Below are positions 28,452-36,811 of a stretch of 64,000 nucleotides of DNA, one piece after another (positions within the stretch are counted from its first letter, which is position 1; each line of letters starts with the position of its first letter). Origin of the DNA: a bacterium (lineage in GTDB: Bacteria; Hydrothermota; UBA3073; JACQXS01; JAQTXJ01); contig JAQUPX010000001.1 of NCBI GenBank assembly GCA_028716385.1, positions 470,775 to 534,774 of the forward strand, read 5' to 3'. The translations under genes were made by a program, and so were the position numbers. A model generated the notes under the pieces. It worked only from the letters and a program-made list of their open reading frames with translations. It made no database searches and was not told the DNA's origin.

Positions 28452-30140
28452 TTAAACTCGTACTAATTCTTTGTAATCTTTGACGTTCATTGCTAAAAAT
28501 GCTTCCGCAAAACCTTTCTTCCCAAGCAAAGTATAACTGCGATAAAAATTTGACAACTTGCAGAAATGCACATAATCAAACACTTTCATTCCTGTGCGGT
28601 ATTTCATTAATAAGTTTTCTTTTTCTTTAAATTGTTTATCTATGACACAAAATACATTAGGCGGTAAAAGACTATAAACTTCATAACTTACTATCGTAAT
28701 ATTATCCGAATCTATTTCCTCTAAAGCAGGCGCAAGTATTTTATTTGCAATTATATGATGAGGGTCTTGCTCATTAATAAACGGAACAAATATAATTTTA
28801 GGATTAACCTTTTTTAAAATACAACTTAATTCCGTTACGTTTTTTTGATTAAACTTAAAACAACACGCATCTTCTTCCCATAAAATTAATTCTTTTATTC
28901 CCAGTTTTTCTGCAACTATTTTTGCTTCTTTCGGACGAATAGCCTTGTCCATATTTTCGCTTAAAGCAAGCGTGTCGCTGCCGTCTGTTATCTGAAGAAC
29001 CGTAACTTTTGCTCCTGATTTTAACATTTGTAATAGTGTCCCCCCGCAACCAATAATTTCATCATCAGGATGAGGCGAAAGAACTAACGTGTTTTCGCGA
29101 AAATCTACTATTTCTTCCAATGGACGGAAATTTGTTTGTAAATATTTAGGATGTTTTCTAATCCATAAATTGTATTTTAAGAATAGTTTTTTCTCCCGCG
29201 ACTTAAACGTATCAATATCTTTCACTTCAGGAGTTTTTCTTGATTTGCTACAAAGAACGATATAATCACTGCCGGATTCCGACAGCCATCGTACGGTTTT
29301 TCTTTTGCTCCATTTTTGTAAAACATCATTCAACTTTAAAGATAAACCTTTGAATTTGTCTAAGATAAAAAATGGCCCGAACCCGTGAGACACTGTATTT
29401 ACTATATCAAATTCCAGGTCTTTGAGCATATTTTTTAACCCGGCAGGAGTGTATTTTCTTGCAAACAATTTGGGAGTTTTTGAATACAACCAATGACGGG
29501 TGCGCATAGAAACTCTTGAACCAAGAACAAGCGGTAAAATTTTTCTTGCCGTTTTTTTTAGCAGTGAAAATAAAAATTTTGGATTAGTAACATAAGAGAG
29601 TCTCAACATATTTGGGACTGTAACTATAAGGTGTCCACCCGGTTTCAGGATTCTATACATTTCTTGTAACGCCCAACGGTCCCACTTCAAGTATTCTATC
29701 AATCCCATTGCAACAACCACATCAAACGTGTTATCTTCAAAATCAAGCCCCTCTACGCTGCCCTGTCGGAAGACATTTTTGCATTTCAATCCTGCTTTGA
29801 TGCAGTTCTTTTCCGCCAGCCCAAGCATTTTTTCTGAAATGTCAATACCACATACATCAAAACCTTTGAGCAACAGGCTGACAGAAGTTAATCCTGCTCC
29901 GCAGCCCAGGTCAAGTATTTTAGCGCCTTTTTTTAAATGGAGATTATCTATGTAGTTCAACACATAATGTGATCGTTCCTGGATAATAAGGGAATGAAGA
30001 TCTTTTTCCGAATAAATGTTTTGCCAATTCAAGGCATGCTCTTCAAAATAATTCTTGATGAATGCTTTTTGTAGGCTTCCCGTGAGTTGATTTATGCCGG
30101 TAGGGGTTTCGTTCATTCTTTTTTCCGGAGTGTCTTCCAT
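28452..30140 (-). CDS. Fusion of SAM-dependent methyltransferase and PIG-L/LmbE-like deacetylase
   Basis: N-terminal 'AKILDLGCGAGLTSVSLLLKGFDVCGIDISEKML'; C-terminal 'TLVLSPHPDDEIIGCGGTLLQMLKSGAKVTVLQITDG' and 'DPHH'. Confidence 0.92.
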   Translation of the reverse strand: MEDTPEKRMNETPTGINQLTGSLQKAFIKNYFEEHALNWQNIYSEKDLHSLIIQERSHYVLNYIDNLHLKKGAKILDLGCGAGLTSVSLLLKGFDVCGIDISEKMLGLAEKNCIKAGLKCKNVFRQGSVEGLDFEDNTFDVVVAMGLIEYLKWDRWALQEMYRILKPGGHLIVTVPNMLRLSYVTNPKFLFSLLKKTARKILPLVLGSRVSMRTRHWLYSKTPKLFARKYTPAGLKNMLKDLEFDIVNTVSHGFGPFFILDKFKGLSLKLNDVLQKWSKRKTVRWLSESGSDYIVLCSKSRKTPEVKDIDTFKSREKKLFLKYNLWIRKHPKYLQTNFRPLEEIVDFRENTLVLSPHPDDEIIGCGGTLLQMLKSGAKVTVLQITDGSDTLALSENMDKAIRPKEAKIVAEKLGIKELILWEEDACCFKFNQKNVTELSCILKKVNPKIIFVPFINEQDPHHIIANKILAPALEEIDSDNITIVSYEVYSLLPPNVFCVIDKQFKEKENLLMKYRTGMKVFDYVHFCKLSNFYRSYTLLGKKGFAEAFLAMNVKDYKELVRV

Positions 30141-30155
30141 TACTTTTGAGTATAC

Positions 30156-31778
30156 TTATTTAACATTTAATTTTATCGTTTTTTCGCCTGCTAATACCCA
30201 TTCTGTTTTTATTCTTTTTTCGAAAACTTTTGATTTTCCTTCAACGGGTTCAGTGAAAAAAGAACCTATGGATGGCGGAAGAGATTGAAGTTCTTTACCC
30301 AATACCTGTCCGTTTTTGTCTTTCTGAACTAAACTTACCACGAGTTCATTATTTGCAGGCGTATCCGTTAGCCATTTTTTAAGTTCATCCAATGAAGATA
30401 TTTTACTTATATTTTTAGTGCTTGCAGTTCTTCCGCTTTCTACGCTTAACCATAAATCATCGTTGCTAACATAAGAAGGAATTTGAATGAGTATGGATTG
30501 TTTTACGATTCCCCCTTTATATGTAGATAGGGAGACAATCAAATTCAAACTGTCATTTATTTCTACGGTTGATTTATCCGCCCACAACCCTTCTATTTTA
30601 GCAAATTTAACTGTGTCCGAGATAGAAAAATTTACCGCAATCTCATTTATTTCTAATTTTTGAAAAGGATTATCCTGGATAACCCCAAACAACCCAGTGA
30701 TTTCTCTTGATAGGGTATTGATGTCGCCTACGTATATATTTTTATTTGTGAATTTTTCATTTGGAGAAGCAATGTGCATATCAATTGTTGCAGTTACTTC
30801 CCCAACGGATTGATATCCTGCAGACACGGAATTTGCAGTTATCAGTCCGAAAAGGAAAGGCAGTAAGCGTTTTTCTTTTGCAATTTTATAATGAAATTTA
30901 TTGGAATTTACGGTTATGTTCGTCTCTATTAATTTTGGCATTTTGCCTATTTCGCCTCTAATCCCTGTAATGTCATCGTTTGTTATTGTGCCGATTATTT
31001 TCGTGGAAACGCCCAATTTGTAAGAATCGTAATTTGAGGGTATAGTGGAATAGATATATCCTGCGGACATTGGCAATTCGGTTTTGCCAAAGTCAAAAGA
31101 TGAATGTCCGAATCCCCATACCTTGTTGCCTTTTTTATAAGTACAGGTGCCGATAACGCTATAAGTAGCGTCTCCCGTTACAAGCGGGATTCCCAATGCA
31201 GAACCGGGGAAAGGAATAATGCTGTCCTGGCGTTCGGAATTAGAGCCGTCTATTTTTACTATATTCAAAGAAGAAAAATTATCCGCTAATTTTTTTAAAA
31301 CGCTGTCACAGTTAGCAGATGTTGTAAAAGATAATTTTATCGGTGATAAACTGCTTTTCTTGTCTCCTTTGTTGTTGACTGTGGAAGGAGGGTTTAACAT
31401 ATTCTCAATAGGGGTAATTCCTACAAAATATCCGTCTTCTCTTGGAAATATTACAAAACTATAAGATACTGCGCCTATTAGTTCGGCTTCATTCCCCGCC
31501 GTGGCGGGATGTCCCATATTAGTGTTTTTAAAATATACGGGACTGCCGCTTACTCCACTTGGAATGCCCATCCCTGCAATTTTAGGCCCGTAAATTTTTC
31601 CAAGAAATAAATCACATTTTGGAAGATAATTTTTCATTATATCTACGATTTCTACGTCAAACGTATCTATTTTCGTGCCCTTTAAAACTGTTATCGCAAA
31701 AGCTTTCATACCGGGCTTTACTTCGCTTACAGGCATAATTCCGGTAGTAGTTAATAAGAGCAATAATATTTTATACAT
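30156..31778 (-). CDS. SpoIVB-like peptidase (S55) domain protein
   Basis: 'VKPGMKAFAITVLKGTKIDTFDVEIVDIM', 'GIPSGVSGSPVYF', 'LIGAVSYSF', 'VWGFGHSSFDFG'. Confidence 0.85.
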   Translation of the reverse strand: MYKILLLLLTTTGIMPVSEVKPGMKAFAITVLKGTKIDTFDVEIVDIMKNYLPKCDLFLGKIYGPKIAGMGIPSGVSGSPVYFKNTNMGHPATAGNEAELIGAVSYSFVIFPREDGYFVGITPIENMLNPPSTVNNKGDKKSSLSPIKLSFTTSANCDSVLKKLADNFSSLNIVKIDGSNSERQDSIIPFPGSALGIPLVTGDATYSVIGTCTYKKGNKVWGFGHSSFDFGKTELPMSAGYIYSTIPSNYDSYKLGVSTKIIGTITNDDITGIRGEIGKMPKLIETNITVNSNKFHYKIAKEKRLLPFLFGLITANSVSAGYQSVGEVTATIDMHIASPNEKFTNKNIYVGDINTLSREITGLFGVIQDNPFQKLEINEIAVNFSISDTVKFAKIEGLWADKSTVEINDSLNLIVSLSTYKGGIVKQSILIQIPSYVSNDDLWLSVESGRTASTKNISKISSLDELKKWLTDTPANNELVVSLVQKDKNGQVLGKELQSLPPSIGSFFTEPVEGKSKVFEKRIKTEWVLAGEKTIKLNVK

Positions 31779-32310
31779 TTTTTACTTCCTTGTCCGCCTT
31801 AGGCGGAGGGCAAATCTGAGATTTGAATTTTATCCGTATTGAGTCAAAAAAAGCGATATTATCGCGATAATCAAAATAAGTCCAGTTCAAAGAACGAAAC
31901 TTCTTTTTTTTGCATACAAAAGTTAATTCCGCGTATATTCCGTTTCCAAGATAGATACGGTGTGAGTAACCTTTAGTGCTTGCGAGAACAAAATTGTGCA
32001 TAGTTGCGTAGCCGGGGTCAAGATTTACCGTTCTTGTCCCGTCTGCTCTTTTAAAAGAATGTTCCATTTTTACGGTTTCATTTTTTATTGTGCTTAATGA
32101 GTCCTGCGAAATAAGAGATTCGAAACTTACCCATTGTCTTTTTAATTTTTTCCCCATCTCAACGACGTAATAATCCGTAACGTCAAATACCATAGGGTCG
32201 CTTTTAATGTCTATAGCGCCAAATCTTTCCGTTATCGTTTTAAACACGTCTGTTTCATTGCAATCATCCGCCGTAATAATTCCCATTACAAGTTTAGCCG
32301 GGTAGTCCAT
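31771..32310 (-). CDS. DUF4416 family protein
   Basis: 'KLVMGIITADDCNETDVFKTITERFGAIDIKSDPMVFDVTDYYVVEMG', 'NLDPGYATMHNFVLASTKGYSHRIYLGNGIYAELTF'. Confidence 0.85.
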   Translation of the reverse strand: MDYPAKLVMGIITADDCNETDVFKTITERFGAIDIKSDPMVFDVTDYYVVEMGKKLKRQWVSFESLISQDSLSTIKNETVKMEHSFKRADGTRTVNLDPGYATMHNFVLASTKGYSHRIYLGNGIYAELTFVCKKKKFRSLNWTYFDYRDNIAFFDSIRIKFKSQICPPPKADKEVKNV

Positions 32311-32749
32311 TTTCTAATAAGAAGCTCTTTTCCCGCCAAGGCGGGGATTAGAGATTCTTATCCAATTCCGATAAATATACATTAAACTGTTTCGGATAAT
32401 ATCTGTTATTCTAATGTTATTTTGTTACAAGGCAAGAAAAATATTTATTAATACCCAACCGTTTTCAGAATAATTAAAATATTCCCTTTTTTTGTAGGAG
32501 AAGAACGGAGTTTATTCCGCTCTAGCGGGATGCCTGCCCATCATTTGTCATTCCTGCGAAAGTCGAAGATCCCGCCCTGGCGGTGGCAGGAATCTATCGT
32601 ATCCAATCTGTTATTTTTTTTGTCATTCTGATCCGCCTCAGGCGGAGAAGAATCTCAGTTTTATTCTTTTGTTATCTACACTATCCCTTAGCTATTGGTT
32701 TAACAAAAAGTGGTAAGGTGAGCGAATTTATTAGAGGGACAGAAAGTGA

Positions 32750-33676
32750 TTATAATCCTAATATTGCAAGAACAAAGGCAAGAAGCGCTATTATAAATAC
32801 TTTACCCCAGAAAAACTTTACTATCTGGTCAATACGAAGACGGGGATTCGTATTTTTTATAAGAATGAAGGCTACAAGAACTAAAACATATTTTAATATT
32901 GCCCATAAAATATTTAATCCTTTAAATTGTAATCCTCCGAGAAATAAGGTGCTTAAAAATATCGGAGCCGTAAACAACAGGACTTGTTTTGATAAAATAG
33001 TAAACGCTAAAGGTGGCCCGCCGTATTCTATGATTGCTCCGCCGGCAAGTTCGGTTTCTGCTTCTGCTACGTCGAAAGGCGCATATCCAAGTTTTGCCGT
33101 CATACATAGAAGAGCAACAAAAAATGCTAAAAATCCGGAAATTGAATGGGTGAATATTGTTCCATTCTGTACCTGATAATTTATAATCGAACCTAATTGT
33201 ATGGAATCTACTTTAACTACGGGTATTAACGCGGCAATTATAAAAGGCAACTCATAAGCTATGAGTAATTTTATTTCCCTCGAAACTCCAATTGCAGCAA
33301 GTGGATTCGCAGAGGCAGAACCTCCAAGGATTATTGCCAGAGGAGGCAAAACCAATAAGTATAAAATTACTATTAAGTCGCCTACAAAAGTAACGCCGGG
33401 ATTAAAATTGGTCTCCATCAATATGAAACTTACAAGCGCGGCGCCTACAACTCCTATAATGGGGGAAACAAGGAAAACCATTTTATTCCCTTCCGCAGGA
33501 ATAAGAGTTTCTTTGCCGAGTAATTTTAAGAAGTCGGCAAAACCCTGGTACCATGGGGGACCTACTCTATAGTGAATTCTTGCCGTTACTTTGCGGTCAA
33601 TCCAGGAAACTATTAAAGATAATATAAATATGAACGCAAATCCCGGGAATATAAGCCACTCGAATAAAAGTTTCAT
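32750..33676 (-). CDS. NuoH-like / group 4 hydrogenase-type membrane subunit
   Basis: 'SWIDRKVTARIHYRVGPPWYQGFADFLKLLGKE', 'REIKLLIAYELPF', 'YAPFDVAEAETELAGGAIIEYGGPPLAF'. Confidence 0.93.
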   Translation of the reverse strand: MKLLFEWLIFPGFAFIFILSLIVSWIDRKVTARIHYRVGPPWYQGFADFLKLLGKETLIPAEGNKMVFLVSPIIGVVGAALVSFILMETNFNPGVTFVGDLIVILYLLVLPPLAIILGGSASANPLAAIGVSREIKLLIAYELPFIIAALIPVVKVDSIQLGSIINYQVQNGTIFTHSISGFLAFFVALLCMTAKLGYAPFDVAEAETELAGGAIIEYGGPPLAFTILSKQVLLFTAPIFLSTLFLGGLQFKGLNILWAILKYVLVLVAFILIKNTNPRLRIDQIVKFFWGKVFIIALLAFVLAILGL

Positions 33677-33864
33677 TTATGTAATTAACTAACTCAAAGA
33701 TATTTGATAAAATATATAATATTGCTCTATTGTCAAGATTTTTTAATACTAAGCTTATTAGTGCAAAGCCTCCTGCCTGCTTACCGTAAGTAAAAATCCG
33801 AAGAAACCCTACCCTGACCGAAAAGACTTGACATAAACATATTTTTCTATGAGATATATATATT

Positions 33865-34665
33865 ATGAGATTGAACAAGTTTATAGCAAAAGCCGGAATT
33901 TCTTCCAGGAGAAAGGCAGATATACTTATAGAAAAAGGTAAAGTTAAAATAAATGGGAAAGTAATAACGACATTAGGCATAGACGTTGACGTGGAGAAAG
34001 ACATTGTAGAGATAGAAGGGAAAGTTTTAAAAATTGAATATCCCCTTTTGGTTGCGCTTAATAAACCACCCGGGTATGTTACCACGCTTGAGGATAGACA
34101 CGCCGATCTTATTATTACTGATTTGATACAGGATATTAAATTACGCCTTTTCCCCGTGGGCAGACTGGATAAAGATGCCGAAGGATTGATTTTGCTTACA
34201 AATAATGGCGACATTGCATACAGGCTTACTCATCCGAAGTTTGAAATGGAAAAAGAATATCTTGTCTGGACGGATGGAAATCTTGACTGGACCGGGATAA
34301 AAACACTTGAAAAAGGAATAGAATGGGAAGGTGAAATTCTGACAGCTAAAAAAGTAGAACTCATTGAGAGCAGGAAAATTAGAATTATCCTCACCGAAGG
34401 GAAGAAAAGAGAAATAAAAAATATGGTAAGGGCGTTAGGTTGTACCGTAATAAGACTGCAAAGAATAAGAATAGGGAAAATGGTGTTGGGTGATTTGGAA
34501 ATGGGAAAATACCGAGTCTATAAGATGAAGGATATGGATTTACAAAAACAATCACCGCCGGCCTGCCTGTCGTCAGGCATGGGGCAGGTCAAATCCGTAT
34601 CGGACTCCGCAGAAGGTGGAGATGTTGCAACTCCTTATGATTATTTTTTAAGTCTGATTATTTGA
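33865..34665 (+). CDS. RsuA/RluB-family pseudouridine synthase
   Basis: S4 domain 'RLNKFIAKAGISSRRKADILIEKGKVKINGK'; 'FPVGRLDKDAEGLILLTNNGD'; C-terminal ~35 aa encoded by repeat-like DNA. Confidence 0.93.
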   Translation: MRLNKFIAKAGISSRRKADILIEKGKVKINGKVITTLGIDVDVEKDIVEIEGKVLKIEYPLLVALNKPPGYVTTLEDRHADLIITDLIQDIKLRLFPVGRLDKDAEGLILLTNNGDIAYRLTHPKFEMEKEYLVWTDGNLDWTGIKTLEKGIEWEGEILTAKKVELIESRKIRIILTEGKKREIKNMVRALGCTVIRLQRIRIGKMVLGDLEMGKYRVYKMKDMDLQKQSPPACLSSGMGQVKSVSDSAEGGDVATPYDYFLSLII

Positions 34666-34679
34666 GGAAGGCATCTGCC

Positions 34680-34800
34680 ACAAAAGCACTAAAACACAAA
34701 AAACGGACAACAAAAAAGAATTATAGCTACGGATAACAGACACGGATTTTCACGGAAAGAAGAAAATAAAAAGTTATAGAGTTAAAGAAACAGATTTATA
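34680..34800. repeat. Dispersed intergenic repeat, copy 2 (inverted relative to 17565-17670)
   Basis: Reverse complement gives TTTCTTTAACTCTATAACTTTTTATTTTCTTCTTTCCGTGAAAATCCGTGTCTGTTATCCGTAGC...TTTTTTGTTGTCCGTTTT. Confidence 0.8.
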
Positions 34801-35104
34801 GCAACAAATTAACGCGAAAGACAAAGAAAGTGAATACAAAAGGCACGAAAAACAGAAAAATAAAAAAAGGATAAAACAGAAACGATGACCACCCTGCTGA
34901 AGTAGAGTCGGACAATAAAGACTTGATAAAAATTATAAAAACAAGAAAGTAACAATGGAAGGCAACAAATAAACACAGATTTATATGGATATGGAATAAA
35001 AAACTCCGGGGATATTTGTTATAAATAAAAAACTGTAAAAACATGTTGCAGAAGTAAAGTTTAGACAGTATCTATAAATAGTAATAAATGAAAAGGAGGA
35101 AATA

Positions 35105-36691
35105 ATGAAAAACTTTTTAATTATGATTAACGTTTTTGCAATTGCTTCTTTGTTGTCAGGCGCGCAGCAGAATGAAGTTAAACTTCTTCGCTGGGAAGGT
35201 CCACCGGGATCGAAACCCGGAACATTCAAGGAATGGAATGTTTCTCATCCTTATAAAACATTTTCTACCACATTAACAAAAAAACTTTCTACCCAAAATA
35301 AAGCAGGCAAAGTAGCAATATTAATTGATTCTACAATTGCATCTTCAATTACAAATGAGGTAAATCAATTGATGACTAACTTGCAGCAAGAAGGGTATAC
35401 CGTAAGCAGTTACAATATAGCAGGCGGGACTCCTGAAGACTTGCGTTCGTTTCTCAAAGGTCTTTATGATAACGATAACATTGAAGGCGCTTTATTTGTT
35501 GGAAATTTACCTGTGGCGTGGTTTCAGGTAGGAAATGATTATGGCCCGCCTTATAATTATGGTTATGCGGAATGGCCGATTGACCTTTTTTATATGGATT
35601 TGAACGGGGATTGGGTTGATAGTATGAAATATGGTGGTATTGGCGATAGTTTAGTGTCGGGAAAAGATAGTATTTATGATGTCCATTCGGGAAATATAGA
35701 CCCTGAAATATATATTGGCAGGCTTACACCGACGGGGATTGGAAACGATACTCTTTTGATTAAAAATTATTTTGCCAAAGATAATGCGTACCGGCATCAT
35801 TCTGTCGAATTGCAGCACAGGGCATTGGTTTACGTAGAAGATGATTGGTATGAATATGCGTCAGAATGGGCAGGAGATGTATCATTGCTTTATGATGATA
35901 CCCTTGTAGTTTCTGATTCTAATGCGACTACAGTAACGGATTATAGAATAAAGTTAGATACCCTTAGAGCATGGGTTTCCGTTTTTGCTCATTCCTGGCC
36001 CGGAGGGCATGTATTTTATTACAACAATCATAACTCATATAATTATTACAATGCTACGGAATATACAAATCAAGACCCGCCGGCGAATTTTTATAATCTA
36101 TTTGCCTGTTCATTTGCCAGGTATACGGAAAGTGGATATGGCGGCGGCAGAACTATTTTTAACCAGAGTTATGGAGTCGGCGCGGTTGGTTCAACCAAAA
36201 CAGGCAGTATGCTTGATTTTTATTATTTCTATTTACCCCTTTCGCAAGGCAAAGCTATGGGCGAAGCATTCAAAGATTGGTTCTCTTCTATAACGGCAGG
36301 AGGAGTTAGTTTTGATGATATTTGCTGGCATTACGGGATGACACTTCTTGGCGACCCGTTTCTTAAACCAAAAGGACATAATATTGGCGTAGAAGAAAAA
36401 TGGAGCGAAGCGACATCCCGCCTTGGCGGTGATCAAATATCAAAATTAACTGCTTTCCCAAATCCGTTCGTTCAATCAACAGTAGTTAGTTATACTGTTG
36501 ATAAGAATGTAGGGCAAGGCGGAATTTATCCCGCTGTGGCGGTGAGCCTTGCGATTTATGATATAAGTGGGAAATTAGTTGAAGAAACAAAAGATAACGT
36601 AATAGGGAAAAACTTAAAAACGGGAATTTATTTTGTAAAAGTAAATGATAGTAAACCAATTAAAGTAGTAAAGATGGGAATAGTGAAGTAG
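35105..36691 (+). CDS. Secreted C25-like cysteine peptidase-like protein with T9SS sorting domain
   Basis: 'GKVAILIDSTIASSITNEVNQLMTNLQQEGYTV', 'EGALFVGNLPVAWF', 'VFAHSWPGGH', 'NLFACSFARYTE', C-terminal sorting domain. Confidence 0.7.
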   Translation: MKNFLIMINVFAIASLLSGAQQNEVKLLRWEGPPGSKPGTFKEWNVSHPYKTFSTTLTKKLSTQNKAGKVAILIDSTIASSITNEVNQLMTNLQQEGYTVSSYNIAGGTPEDLRSFLKGLYDNDNIEGALFVGNLPVAWFQVGNDYGPPYNYGYAEWPIDLFYMDLNGDWVDSMKYGGIGDSLVSGKDSIYDVHSGNIDPEIYIGRLTPTGIGNDTLLIKNYFAKDNAYRHHSVELQHRALVYVEDDWYEYASEWAGDVSLLYDDTLVVSDSNATTVTDYRIKLDTLRAWVSVFAHSWPGGHVFYYNNHNSYNYYNATEYTNQDPPANFYNLFACSFARYTESGYGGGRTIFNQSYGVGAVGSTKTGSMLDFYYFYLPLSQGKAMGEAFKDWFSSITAGGVSFDDICWHYGMTLLGDPFLKPKGHNIGVEEKWSEATSRLGGDQISKLTAFPNPFVQSTVVSYTVDKNVGQGGIYPAVAVSLAIYDISGKLVEETKDNVIGKNLKTGIYFVKVNDSKPIKVVKMGIVK

Positions 36692-36811
36692 ATAGTTTGA
36701 GCGGTTTAGATAGTAACAGAAGAAACAGAGAACGGAAAAAGTTTTATCCGCGAATAAACGCGAAGAGACACGAATAACGAAAAATAAAATACAAAATAAA
36801 GTAGAGAAGAT

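Noticed and set aside
32583-33176. 197-aa plus-strand ORF
   Set aside because: Starts in palindromic repeat DNA and is antisense to the NuoH-like gene.
33597-34214. 205-aa minus-strand ORF
   Set aside because: Antisense to the pseudouridine synthase and its promoter; low-complexity translation.
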